NCBI RefSeq assembly: GCF_943734655.1
Contig: NC_071354.1
Location: forward strand, 192,484,911 to 192,548,910
Source of the DNA: Sabethes cyaneus
Lineage: Eukaryota; Arthropoda; Insecta; Diptera; Culicidae
Direction: 5' to 3'
Length of the DNA stretch: 64,000 bases
Of this stretch, positions 49,163-60,024 are shown one piece after another. The position numbers were made by a program, and so were the translations under genes. Each line of letters begins with the position of its first letter. Positions within the stretch are counted from its first letter, which is position 1. Under the pieces are notes generated by a model. It saw only the letters and a list, made by a program, of their open reading frames with translations, made no database searches and was not told where the DNA came from.

Positions 49163-49827
49163 GGGTAAGCGTACCAGTAGTGGCGTATTTAGTAGTAAAA
49201 TTTCAAATTTATGGTCGAAATACAGTGATATCAGAACAAATATACATGCACACGCGTACGATATGATTGAAACATTCTTAATCTTACTAAAAATGACGTT
49301 TGGAATCATTAAAAATTCTAATTTTGTTAAAGAGAAAGATTTTTTCTACGATCATTGGTTTGCCTATAGTGGTGGTATGGTTGCTACCGAGGTCCCTAGA
49401 TTGGAGGCATCGCGAGCCCATAATGGAGGCAACACATTAAACATTCAATTACTGCAATAAAAATTTATACAAACTGGTTCTGCTTGTTTGCCTGAGCTTG
49501 CGTACTCACTTTATGTGCTCGACAGATTTAAATTTCTTGAATTCATGAATAAATAATATCAGAAAAAGATAAAATTCAGAACCTATTTTAGCAGCTATGC
49601 AAAATTAAATTTTATTCAGAAAATCTTAACAAAACCAGTGGAATATTTCTATAAATTTCATTTTACCACTAAGAGAAGAGACGATTATTTCAAGTAAACG
49701 TGTATAACCCAGGTGCAGATTATATAAACGTTTTCTAGAAGCATAATTGCGTTTTATCTCGTGATGGGCGTATGTTATTCAAGTACCACCACTATTGGTA
49801 CTACCTCCACTAAGGGTACGCTTACCC
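49163..49827. mobile_element. MITE-4 inside the Tc1 element (665 bp)
   Basis: GGGTAAGCGTACC at the left is mirrored exactly by GGTACGCTTACCC at the right. It is flanked by TA (49161-49162 and 49828-49829) and has AGTAGTGG-like subterminal motifs. No transposase is encoded, so it was moved in trans, probably by a Tc1/mariner-type enzyme. Confidence 0.85.
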
Positions 49828-50050
49828 TACACTTTAAACGAAAAATATATAGACACATCTGTGAATAATCCATCGAAAAAACACTGACAGATATTACTAC
49901 TCACCCTGTACAATTATTTGCAGTTTCATCAATTTATTCTGTTTAGAATAGTTATGCAATCAAATGAAATCTTTTGATGCAAGACAGTGCCGCTTAGCTT
50001 TTCTATCAAAAGCTTTGTAACTAAGCCGTTGTGTTCTGAAGCACTAAATA

Positions 50051-50491
50051 CAGGTGTTGATAGTATCTAAACAGAACGGAATAAGGCGCGAAACAGAAAA
50101 AGCGGGAAATTAGGTAAAGGAGAATCATTGAAGCAACGCTTAAGAAATAATGGAACGTTTCTCTTTACCCAACCCGGAGGACTCGCAGATCGAAACAAGC
50201 TATAATGAAAGCCAATTATAACTGTATTTGAAGTCACTTCTACTCCCAGGCCCTGTGGAAAGGTCACCAATATCTGCGACTCAAGAGGCCTGGGTGGAGA
50301 AGTGGGTTCAAATCCAGTTGTAATTCGCTCCTATTATATCTTGTTTCGATCCACTGCTTCCCCAGTTTGGGTAAAGAGGAACGGTACACAACTTCGTAGG
50401 CGTCGCTTCAATGACCCTTCCTTACCTAATTTTTCGCTCGTTCCCCTTCCTGCCATGCTCCGTTCTGTTTGGATACTCCAACTCCTTTGTT
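50051..50491. mobile_element. Foldback element with inverted arms
   Basis: AACAGAACGGAATAAGG (50073) and AATTAGGTAAAGG (50108) on the left are mirrored by CCTTACCTAATTTTTCG and CCGTTCTGTT (to about 50470) on the right. Imperfect pairing reaches further out at both ends. Confidence 0.75.
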
Positions 50492-50499
50492 ACGTTACT

Positions 50500-53330
50500 T
50501 TCTTCTAACGTCCCCTATGTCGATTGTAAAAAACAACCTCTATAAAAAATTAATTATACTCTTGACCTCATCAAAGGTCAAGACAAAAACACGAGGTTGG
50601 TCTACACTAAATACTGTCTCGCAATATTATGCAGATTTTTTCCGTTTGTTTCCTTTTTACGATTCCAGTCTTTCCGTCATTTTACATAAACTCAAGATGG
50701 CTTGCACGGAAAGAAATTTGATTCCGATGCCTTGAATGAAATCATGCAATCATGAAATGCGAATTCCTGTCAAATCATGACTGAACTCCCATATCAGAAA
50801 TAATCTGAATAATTGTTCATGATTTTGCGTTGTGTTGTACTGCAAGAAGCTCGTGATGTCATGATTATTATTCATGGTGTATTTTCATAAATCATAAGCT
50901 AGAAATCTGGAATCATGAGTCATTTTGCTGGTTTTGGAGATCAAATTTCTATCCGTGTGCATAAATTGTTTTTGGTGTGTGCCAATTCTAAGGGGTGTAT
51001 AACCGTATGATATCTCTTTGGTTTGTTTTATTCACAAGAAATTACTTTTCAACGGCGTTTCTAACTTTACACTAACCCCAATACGATTTCAACAGATTAT
51101 AACTCAAGTTCAATGCACTACTCGCCATCGTTGGTCGTTGGTTGGGCTGTTTACACCATCCCACTCACTAACTTCTGTCGCAAACTAGGCCAAGATATCT
51201 GGTGCAATGTCTTTTGATGTATGTTATACATGCTTATTTGCCGTGTGCAGCGGCTGCTGGTTGGCTGGCGGGCTGGATTGGATTCGAGTGCAGCAGCAGC
51301 AGCAGCGGGAAAGGGAGACCCGCTCGTACCCCCCACTGGCTTCCCTAGACCTGCTGCTGCCTACCTTGAGTGATTAATGTTATTCGAATTCGTGTGTGCA
51401 TAAATTAGGTGCATGGCAACACAGTATCGGGTGTTGGAATTAGTTAAATAGGGTACTACACTTGAAATCGGTGGGACAAATTTGGAGTGCAAGCCGTCCG
51501 CTGAGTGCGGGTTACACCGTGCGCGCGATTCCGACCGACACCGTACCGAAGGATTATTAAATGAGTGCCCCGTTTGTACGGGCTGTGTGTTTCGTAATCT
51601 GATTTGCATGTGATGTGTATGGGCTGAGCACTTGCGGCACTTTTAGTCACATTTCTTATCACGGAATAGTGAGTATTTCTAGTTTCTTCAAATGGTATTA
51701 TTTCCTGTTAAGAAATTCGGTCAAACAATGAACTCCTGATTTTAGAGCAAAAATCATGCATCGAACCTTCCGTGATATAATAACCAATTCACGTACTAAA
51801 TTGAAACGAACGAAATTGAAATTACCTTCGTTCACAGATCGTAAGTTTCTACTTATGCTAGATTGGTTCCTAAATCGCCTCTTGGCCGCGTTGGTTCCGA
51901 GAAGAAGGGAAATTATAGTAGTTGCACTTTCATTTTGCTGTTGACCACCGCAGTCACCACAAGCCGACATAGATCCTGTTTGGGGCAGTTCCCGTCTGCT
52001 TTTTAGGTCAGTAGTAGAGTCTCACTCCATAAAGTGCACGTAAAGTAATGCATAGTGCCAGTGAAACCAATCTTGCGCCGACGACGACGGACCCAAGGCG
52101 GTGAAATGAATTGCGGGGAAAAAGTTGCACGCTATTCAGTTCAGCCCACAGAAACAATAAGTTGAGATGTTTTATGGAAAACGAATTGCCCCCGTAGTGG
52201 TCCTAATGTGTCAGTTTTATTGGAAACTATAAGTGTTAGCAAACTAGTTAAATTAATTTAATCTACGAGCGTGACTGAAACTGAAACTTCCATTAGCGTC
52301 AACGGAAACAGAATTTCCATCAAGTCCAGCATTCGCACGGGCACGGTAATGCAGTTCTCGTACTCCAATTAGCGTAACTTTATGGTGCCAGCAGTCTTCT
52401 AGGTCTGCTGGTTGCGGTTTTGATACGGGTTATGAGACGGATATCTATAATCACCCTCTATAACCAGACCCGACTAGCTGGGGGAGGACTGCGAGGTACC
52501 GAGTTGTTCGATTTATTTTTTGTACAATCAGCAAGCAATCGCTGCTGCAGTGGCTCTGAAACCACCGACCGAGTCTTCCAATATGATTGTTTTATGTAGG
52601 TACCTTGTTTCAGGGGCGTAGAAAGAAGGGAACGATACTGAAAGCAAAACTGATGTTTTCAATATGCAATTTTTATTTGCAAACTTAGCCTTTTTTATAT
52701 CATACATTATTCTTTTTCGATATCAGTTTATTCGAAAGGAATGATTAAGTTCTGTATATAATTATGCAAATATACTCCTGTGAAAAACTTTTTTTTGTTA
52801 CAACTAGTAGAACAATCCGATTATGACTGCTCTAGAAGGAGCTTACGAACAATACATAGCTTTTTTTAACAATAGAGTGGGAAAAATATACAGACAAACT
52901 TATTTCTTTTCAGAAAACAAGGTATTCAAGTTGAACTAAGCAGTTTAGGTTTTTGGTAAAGCTGTAAGGAAAAATAAATCTGAAAAAAAGACTGAAAACA
53001 TTAAAGAAAACTGAGATTTATTTCCATGTAGTTTCATATCGATGAGCAGTGTTTAGCTTACAATAAACAGAAATATTTTTGCAGCGTTTTACGTATAAAA
53101 ATTAAGAAAAAGTTATTGCATCCTTAAAATTTGTGATGCATGCTGATTGCTGAGGTGCTAGTACTCGACCCCAAAGATCCAGTTTTCGCCATATATATGC
53201 TGAAATTTTCGTCACCGCCAAAAGTTTTATGCGTGTGTTTATATTTATTTATTTTTTCCAAAAAGTAGAATGAATTTTCAGTTGAATAGTGAAAAGAGAA
53301 CAGAAATGTGTTTAGAGACAACCGCATCAC
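50500..53330. other. Intronic sequence, mostly unique
   Basis: Repeated ATCATGA motifs occur at 50740-50930 and a CAG run at 51289-51306. The 51.1-52.6 kb part is GC-richer and could contain regulatory DNA. No gene is supported. Confidence 0.4.
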
Positions 53331-53760
53331 TGGTTCTCATGATCCGCCAACGACGGAATGGTGGTTCACTGAAATCCGCCAATGACGAAAAGTGGCCCAC
53401 CTGCGTGAAGGCAAAAAAAATCATATCAATCTAAGGCCACCACCTGAAAATAATGTCAATTTAAATTATAGGTAGAACCATTAGGAGTTTGAAGTCCTAT
53501 TTTATTGGTTCAGTACATAACTATGATTTATTTAATGATTATGTTACGCTAATTATTGTAACCTGTGAAAACATCTGTGAACCGCCTGGGGTGGCGAGAA
53601 CTGGTACCGTTACCCGATGTTTTTCGGTATATGACTACCTCAGCTGACTCAGCGCCAGTACTATCGGGAAATCACACATAACACATATCACACACAAAAA
53701 CGACTGACGATGTTAAATCGGATGATCATGAAGGCGCCAATTCACTATTGGACGCGTGAA
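53331..53760. other. Unassigned sequence
   Basis: A short direct repeat ATCCGCCAA(C/T)GACG lies at 53342 and 53377. Nothing else is recognised. Confidence 0.4.
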
Positions 53761-53761
53761 A

Positions 53762-53986
53762 TTATTCACTCGCCAAATCAACTATGGCACCCGCGGTGTG
53801 GCATGTTGCATCGTCTTGCTGAAACCACAGCTCATCCATTTTAAAGACACGCAATCGTAGTACAAACAAGTCGGAGACCTTCATTACCTGTTCTGGCGTT
53901 CTGGCCGGCAATATTTTTTTAAGGGAAACGGACCAATAAATCAACCGACGCACCAAAGAGGGCACGGGAGGGTATTTTCGGCCCAT
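53762..53986 (-). pseudogene. DDE transposase fragment (IS630/Tc1-like)
   Basis: The minus-strand frame contains MDELWFQQDDATCHTAGAIV, a close version of the WFQQDGATCHTA block around a catalytic Asp in eukaryotic Tc1-related transposases. The flanking sequence is too short or degraded to define the element's ends. Confidence 0.7.
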
Positions 53987-54092
53987 CGAGCGATTGCTTC
54001 TATTTTTTCGGCCTATGGCCTAGTTCTAGTGGAACGGTGGTTTTAGCGTTCTTTGAATAAAAAATAGCAGATTACTTACAGTCTTGAGAAAA

Positions 54093-54430
54093 TAATTAGG
54101 CCATTGCAACTCATTTTCAAAGTTTTTGTCAATTGGAAATTGGCTTGAAAAATCGGCGGGCAAAAAAATAATTTGTAGGATATGCGTTAATTTTTTTTAT
54201 AAAATCAATTGTCTGTGGGCTCTACAGCCTGAAAAACTCCTCTACAGCCTCAAACAGTGGAATTTCCGAAACTCGGCCTAAAAAATTTTCTTTCGTTTTA
54301 GTCTTTTTGTTCGTAGATTTTTGCATGAAAAATAACAACGTATTTATTAAAAGGAAGAATAGATTTGATTTTCACGTTTAAAGTTTAAGTAAAAATGCCT
54401 AAAATGTTAGGATTTGCATATAACTGAGCG
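54093..54430 (+). repeat. Dispersed repeat R2, copy 2
   Basis: It matches 24185-24545 in the same orientation. A small internal duplication of CTCTACAGCCTGA/CTCTACAGCCTCA occurs at 54219-54252. Confidence 0.7.
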
Positions 54431-55690
54431 TTTATGACGTCACACAGTGATAGAGCGTGGTTTTTGGCTGTTTTTCGTGGTAGAACATTATCTGCAATCG
54501 AAGAGCGGAAACTAGCATGATGGCTTATATGTTGCAAAATATTATTGAAGAATCACTTTATAAATAATTTGTAAATAATCTCTTCACAGATTTTTACAGA
54601 ATTCGGTCATATTTTTCGTTTTGGGTCAAAAAGCAAAAATTCCATGTTTGGTGCCGATTGGACTTCTATTTATGGAAGCCCTCCCTTTAATAAGAAGTTC
54701 AATATTTTTCCTCTTTTATTTTTTTTCTGTATGGACCTTATCACTGCGGTTAGTGTTTCTGCACTTCGTCCGTTTTGCAGTATCGCTATTGATTAAGTCT
54801 GCTTATTTATCCTTGCTTGAATGTTGGGGGTTTACCCTTTTCCTCCTTCAAGTCGATAAAGCAGAGTTTAACACAAAGGAATGGTGTGCTTATGCGTGCA
54901 TTTTATGCTTTAAACTTACTACTATGCATCTTCAAGCTCATTCCAGAAGTCAGAATATGGAAAAGGTTATAATTTATACAGTACCACTCATATAACTTTC
55001 CATGACAAGAGGCTTTATTGTTCATAAATACAGAATTCATTGTGAAGCAAAAAAGGGGATGGCCCCAAAGTTAGCGCATCCGGATTCCTATGAAAGTCCC
55101 CTCTCAAAGAATTTATTATCTCCGTTTACTGCTTGCCGGAATTGACAATGCCAATGAAACTGGTATTTAGTAATGAATTCATTATTCGTATAACATCACT
55201 ACCCTATCGGCGTCCTATACTGAAATCCGAAAGAGGTGAATAATCTATTCGGTGACATTTTCTTCCAATGGGTTCTAAGCTTTCAACTCGACCTTGGCGA
55301 AATGTCAGTTTAGATCGTTAGCATTTTAATGCTACTGAAAACTGGTCTCCGAAACAAGTATAGCATATCCTATGTCAGCATATTACAAGCCGGTTGAGTG
55401 CTTCCTGAAACTGATTAAAATGCATTTCATTTTACCAGAACTTTTATCTATGTTAGAATGAGTCATACCGGATTAGGTTTAAACTCAAAGACGAGACAAA
55501 TTATGAATATTTTATTTTTATCCAGAATCTTTGGAAGCGAAATACAGGATTAGTTGAAGTAGGACTAGCCTGGGATCAAATTTATTTCGTATAAAAAGAC
55601 AGGATTCAAATAGTTCGAACTTTTTCAACTATCTATGATGCGAAAAAACTCACCTGACGAAAGATGTTAATATTTCATTTCCTACAACTA
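54431..55690. other. Last part of the intron before the TENT5 exon
   Basis: AT-rich. A 124-codon hydrophobic frame at 54621-54995 has no recognised domain or splice support. Confidence 0.4.
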
Positions 55691-55731
55691 GATCTCACGA
55701 TTAATTAATTTTCTTCTCCCTTCTATTCCAG

Positions 55732-55773
55732 TGTGGAACTTTGAAAGTTCCCGACTCCCATAACCAGCGGATC
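55732..55773 (+). other. 5'UTR part of the TENT5 coding exon, after a splice acceptor
   Basis: A long pyrimidine tract and CAG end at 55731, making a strong 3' splice site. The 42 nt between it and the ATG are open in the coding frame but contain no in-frame ATG. Confidence 0.75.
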
Positions 55774-57627
55774 ATGGACGGCTACCATGTGCAGACTCAG
55801 GACGGCAGTAACGGAAGCTACAACCACCACAACGGCACCTACCAGCAGAAGCATAGCCACCAACAACATCAGTCACATGTCCAGCAACAGCAACAGCAGC
55901 AACAGCAATCGCACCATCAGTTGCAGCCACATCATCAACTGCACCATAGCCACAACCACCAGCACCACCAACACCAACACATTCATCAGCATCACAACAG
56001 CACTGTCGGCTACACGACACTGAGCTATGCCGGTTCGGATGCGGGCTTCGTGTCGCCTCCTCCGTCACCACGATCCAACAGTTCGCTAGTATCCTGTTCC
56101 TCCTCTTCCTATTCGACAGCTTCATCCTCTTCCGTTTCGTCATCGTCGGCCGTTTCGTCGGCAGCGTCCACATCTTCCGGTCTATCGTCAGCGGGGTCGG
56201 AGAATGGTTCGTCGTACGAAAATCTGGACAATTCGGCCCAGCGATTAGCGGTACTGTCGTTTGAGCAGGTGAGGAAACTGAACGATGTGATGAACGAACC
56301 GGTTGCGATCCATGGACGTGGAAACTTCCCCACCCTGGAAGTCCGTCTAAGGGATCTTGTGAACATTGTGCGTGAAAAGTTGGAGGCCGATGTCGGTTCC
56401 GGTGGAGCCGGTATGACTGTGAAGGATATTCGGCTTAACGGAGGCGCTGCTAGTCACGTGCTGGCTTCGGAAGCACAGCCATACAACGATTTGGACTTGA
56501 TCTTCGCTGTGGAGTTTAGCTCAAACAGACACTTTGACCGAGTAAAGTCGGCAGTATTGTCGTCACTGTTGGATCTGCTGCCGGAAGGCGTCGTGAGGAG
56601 GAGGATAACGCAGTGCTCGCTGAAGGAAGCGTATGTTGGTAAAATGGTGAAGGTGAATAACGATGGTGACCGCTGGAGTTTGATCTCGCTCGGCAACTCG
56701 CCTGGGCACAAGAACGTCGAACTGAAGTTTGTCGATACGATGCGTCGACAGTTTGAATTCAGTGTCGATTCGTTCCAAATTGTGCTGGACTCACTGCTGC
56801 TGTTCTACGATTGCACCGAGAAGCCCATGATTACCGAAAATTTCTACCCGACCGTGGTTGGGGAGTCGGTGTACGGCGATTTCCAGGAAGCTTTGTACCA
56901 CTTGCAGAAGAAGCTGATATCGACGAGGCAGCCGGAGGAGATTCGTGGCGGAGGATTGCTCAAGTATTGCAACTTGCTCGTGAGGAACTATATTCCAGTT
57001 GATCCTCAGAAGATCAAGACATTGGAGCGTTACATGTGCTCAAGGTTCTTCATCGATTTTCCGGACATTGAACAGCAAAGAATCAAACTGGAGAGCTATC
57101 TGCGGAACCATTTCTGGGGCGAGGTGGAGGAACATCTGCAGTACCAGTACCTGATGCATTTATACGAGGTCGTAGAACAGAGTACGGTCTGTTTGATGGG
57201 TCACGAGCGTCGGCAAACGTTGATGCTGATCGAGTCATTGGCGATGCAAGTTTTCTACCGTGATCAACAGCAGAATCAGGCTACACTTATTACCGCTGCG
57301 AGTGCGTTACAACAGCACACCACCACTCTGCAACTGCAACCACTTCAGACTCAGCTCTCCCAGATGAGCTTACAACCTCAACCACACTCCCCAGTACAGC
57401 AGACTGTCATCCACCACCACCACCCGCAGGCTTCACCCCAGACGCAAACTTTGCAACTGCAGCATCCGCAGGCGCAACCTCCGCCAGGTGGACAAGTTCA
57501 ACCGCAACCACAAACTATCTCTCTTGCACCGCAGCCCGCTGGTCTTCTCTACGCCAATGGAATCTACTACGCTCCAGTCATCCCAACGACGCTCTGCACA
57601 TGCAACACGACCTGGCTGACGACGTGA
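55774..57627 (+). CDS. TENT5: TENT5/FAM46 non-canonical poly(A) polymerase
   Basis: This encodes a nucleotidyltransferase of the TENT5 (FAM46) family. Known members add poly(A) tails to cytoplasmic mRNAs, in animals often mRNAs for secreted proteins. The product is 617 residues from the ATG at 55774. A His/Gln-rich stretch covers about 23-74 and a Ser-rich stretch about 94-147. The conserved core spans about 156-497, followed by a Gln/Pro-rich tail. In the core, GGAASHVL (223-230) is the glycine-rich nucleotidyltransferase turn, and NDLDLIF carries the metal-binding pair D239 and D241. VELKFVD carries E316, matching the third acidic residue of the human proteins. All three are present, so the enzyme looks active. 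Human paralogues are about 390 residues; the extra length is low-complexity ends. The frame is also open upstream to the splice acceptor at 55731 but has no other ATG there, and the chosen ATG has A at -3 and G at +4. The family call is firm; the exact orthologue symbol is inferred. Confidence 0.95.
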   Translation: MDGYHVQTQDGSNGSYNHHNGTYQQKHSHQQHQSHVQQQQQQQQQSHHQLQPHHQLHHSHNHQHHQHQHIHQHHNSTVGYTTLSYAGSDAGFVSPPPSPRSNSSLVSCSSSSYSTASSSSVSSSSAVSSAASTSSGLSSAGSENGSSYENLDNSAQRLAVLSFEQVRKLNDVMNEPVAIHGRGNFPTLEVRLRDLVNIVREKLEADVGSGGAGMTVKDIRLNGGAASHVLASEAQPYNDLDLIFAVEFSSNRHFDRVKSAVLSSLLDLLPEGVVRRRITQCSLKEAYVGKMVKVNNDGDRWSLISLGNSPGHKNVELKFVDTMRRQFEFSVDSFQIVLDSLLLFYDCTEKPMITENFYPTVVGESVYGDFQEALYHLQKKLISTRQPEEIRGGGLLKYCNLLVRNYIPVDPQKIKTLERYMCSRFFIDFPDIEQQRIKLESYLRNHFWGEVEEHLQYQYLMHLYEVVEQSTVCLMGHERRQTLMLIESLAMQVFYRDQQQNQATLITAASALQQHTTTLQLQPLQTQLSQMSLQPQPHSPVQQTVIHHHHPQASPQTQTLQLQHPQAQPPPGGQVQPQPQTISLAPQPAGLLYANGIYYAPVIPTTLCTCNTTWLTT

Positions 57628-57888
57628 TCGGCCATCGAGCAACACACCACCACCAGTAGCATCAATACCACCACTACTACAACCACCAGCAACAACTACT
57701 GTAGCAACAGCAGTACTCCATCGTCACTGCTATTGGGATCGATCATTAGCTTCACCACCACCAACGCACCGATAGTGGCGACTTTTGACCCACAATCGTC
57801 CAGTTGTGGAACTTCGTCGACCGACCATCAGCAGCAGCAGCAACCCGTACGGTGCATTTTGGACAACGTATTGCTATCGAAAAGATGA
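57628..57888 (+). CDS. Candidate stop-codon readthrough extension of TENT5
   Basis: Directly after the TGA at 57625-57627 the same frame is open for 86 codons, ending in TGA at 57886-57888. The predicted extension starts SAIEQHTTTSS, is rich in Thr, Ser and Asn, has five Gln in a row, and ends in the non-repetitive PVRCILDNVLLSKR. This resembles the low-complexity tail before the stop. TGA is the leakiest stop codon and readthrough is well documented in Drosophila and Anopheles, but the following base here is T (TGA TCG), not the strongest context TGA C. Readthrough would give a 704-residue protein if one amino acid is inserted at the stop. Other explanations are a recent nonsense mutation or sequence error, or ordinary 3'UTR that happens to be open because of ACC and CAG repeats. 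Confidence 0.4.
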   Translation, partial: SAIEQHTTTSSINTTTTTTTSNNYCSNSSTPSSLLLGSIISFTTTNAPIVATFDPQSSSCGTSSTDHQQQQQPVRCILDNVLLSKR

Positions 57889-58292
57889 TCACAAGAAGAG
57901 TAAGCAAAGCGTTAAAACACTCACACCCACACTTCTGAATTCATAATTCTAATCGAAGCATCGCGAAAATTTCGCCAATCAAAAACTGTAACTAAAAAAA
58001 ACAAAACCCATTTGTAATATTCGACATAACGTAACATAAGTACAATCAATTCGTGGTTGGAAGTTCTTGCCAAAGATGAAATTAAATACACAGCAGTAGA
58101 ACTGCAGGAAACAGTGACCGGCGCGCCTCCCGTTGGTGATCTTTTAGCCTTTTTTAAGTTTTGTTCAAATTTTAAAAGAGCAACACTGCACTCTCGTCCT
58201 TAAACAAACGAAGCTCCTCCGCTTGCGAACGCCACCTATTTATCACTGTGTTGTTGCACAACAAACCAAACAATCGTAGCTTAGAGAGGGGA

Positions 58293-58298
58293 AATAAA
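58293..58298 (+). terminator. Candidate poly(A) signal AATAAA
   Basis: This is the first canonical hexamer found after the coding region, about 670 nt after the first TGA and 405 nt after the second. Confidence 0.45.
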
Positions 58299-59576
58299 AG
58301 TAACATTACGCAACCATTGTTAACCAAATGTTAACCGAACTTACAACGGCAAATGTACAAATGTGTAAAAAACAAAAAAAAACTATATTTATTCCGCTGC
58401 AGTAGAAATATGTGTGCATGTTCAAGAAATATTGAGTCAAGCTGCCAGCACAAAGAGGCAATTTTATTTAAAACTCTGAGTGTCGATTATTACCAATACC
58501 AATAACAGTTTCTTAATGTTGTTTAGTGGTAGCTGATAGGCCGAAATTTTGACTAACTACATAAAAAACGATACCATTAATTCAAGTAAACTACCACCAA
58601 CCCAATTCTTACTCCAAAACATCGTAGGTTTGTAAATTTTCAGACCAATTTTCCTAACTCTCCTACTAAACTCCTCCCATTTAGTGTTTGTCGAGTGCTG
58701 CAGGGTCGTTGCACTACACCACCACCCAGGCGGCTGGGTCTCTTAAATGAAACAAAAGAAATGAAATAACGAAGCAATTTTTAACGCGTAGGTGTTCAAT
58801 GATAAGCAACAAAAAAAAAGAAACAATGTAAAATTTAGACCCACCACTACCACCTTTCTTTTACACACTACCTACTGACTAAGTAGCAGGAGGTCAGTTG
58901 TTAGGCCTCGCACTCACCCACCTCTTCCTCCCTCTTTTCTTTCCAAGCAAGCAAGCAAGCAAATGAAATTAGGTACAATCAAACGGCTCGGCTGTTTGCC
59001 CCCCAAAGTTACGTAACTACGCGCCGCCACTGTTTCACTGTTGTTCGATTAATTTTATTTTTTGTTTTTGTAAACATGTTCGATTAATGAAGAAGATGAT
59101 GACGAGAAAAGTGCAATCAAATAACCGATCAGAATCGGTTGGTACAAAGCTCTATGTATGTAGGTACAAACGAGTGAGCGAGCAAGCAAGCAAAAAAAAA
59201 ATCATCAAACCCAAAGTGCAAGGCTGTTTTTAAAATGCAATTTTCGTTTACTAGGCTGTGAGTTCGGATTTAGGCAATTCAATACCATCATCGACTCCTC
59301 CCCTATAGTTGTTTTTGATGATCGATTGTTTTTAGTAAGCAGTGCAGTGTTTACCATGAGAAACAAATGAGTCTAATTACAGTTTGACGGTTCGAGTGAA
59401 ATAGACAAACTAGGGAACACTAAGTTGAGTTCAAGGCATCAGTTTTATACGAAATTTGAGAATTTTTTTTACTGCGATTTACAGCAATTTCAAGATCGCT
59501 TTCCTTTTAATTAACGCGCGATAACTATTGGATAGTGTTATGAGCTTTTCATTCAAGTAACCGCTTGTCTAGGGCA

Positions 59577-59582
59577 AATAAA
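59577..59582 (+). terminator. Candidate distal poly(A) signal AATAAA
   Basis: A second canonical hexamer in AT-rich sequence, which would give a 3'UTR of about 1.7-2.0 kb. Confidence 0.35.
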
Positions 59583-59600
59583 AACAAATAATGAAAATTA

Positions 59601-60020
59601 AGTTAAATTAAGTTAATGAAAATTAATGAAAATTAAGTTAGATCCAGACTTAGATTGTTAAAGGAAGTACATAGACCAGTCTGCGACTTCGCATACGGGT
59701 ATAAAATATGTTATCAGCTCTATCTATTGGTACGTGAGCTTACTAATCTATCATAGTGTTTGTGTATTACATAAATTTTGGTGACAAATGATAGCTTCTA
59801 ATCTAAGATAGCATTTCAAGCTGTAATTCCTTGCCAGATTGCACGTAGCATAATACGTGCAAAGTTTAAAGCAAAAACCAATTGAAATGGCCAAACCCAT
59901 CTGGGTTTCATCATCCATGAGCAAGAATTCGGAAAATCTTAAAAGCAAAGCAAAGCTTTGGTGCCTCATTCCGATTTTGAAACTTGGCCTACTGTTTTTA
60001 TTCGACAGACTTCGCAGCTA
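59601..60020. other. AT-rich flank downstream of TENT5
   Basis: Short tandem AAAATTAAGTT/AATGAAAATTAA units at 59592-59640. No gene recognised. Confidence 0.4.
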
Positions 60021-60024
60021 GCTT

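Larger units (their letters stand above)
48005..49908 (-). mobile_element. Tc1/mariner-type transposon carrying a nested MITE
   Basis: The left end CGGGTTGAGTAGTAATAACT (48005) is mirrored at the right by an end that reads CAGGGTGAGTAGTAATATCT when reversed (to 49908), a 26-bp pair with three mismatches. TA lies on both sides (48003-48004 and 49909-49910). Without the 665-bp MITE and its TA it is 1,237 bp, a normal Tc1 length. Confidence 0.88.
23007..55731 (+). other. Probable large TENT5 intron
   Basis: If the exon at 22915-23006 is real, this 32.7-kb interval is one intron with a GTGAGT donor and a polypyrimidine-CAG acceptor. It contains most of the transposons and arrays listed separately, plus a possible small gene at 43306. 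Additional 5' exons or promoters within it cannot be excluded. Confidence 0.4.
57889..59600 (+). other. Probable TENT5 3'UTR and downstream flank
   Basis: No long gene-like ORF is seen. AATAAA occurs at 58293-58298 and again at 59577-59582. The region is AT-rich with several ATTTA motifs, short AGCA repeats near 58948 and 59180, and A-runs. The true cleavage site cannot be chosen from sequence alone. Confidence 0.5.

Noticed and set aside
54621..54995. 124-codon hydrophobic plus-strand frame upstream of TENT5
   Set aside because: No recognisable family. AT-rich intron sequence gives Phe/Leu-rich frames, and no promoter or poly(A) signal is evident.
55772..56173. 133-codon minus-strand and other frames over the TENT5 exon
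   Set aside because: Shadows of the real gene caused by CAG/CAC and TCC repeats.
57625..57627. TGA as selenocysteine codon
   Set aside because: TENT5 has no known selenoprotein role and no SECIS-like element could be identified; readthrough or a plain stop is simpler.
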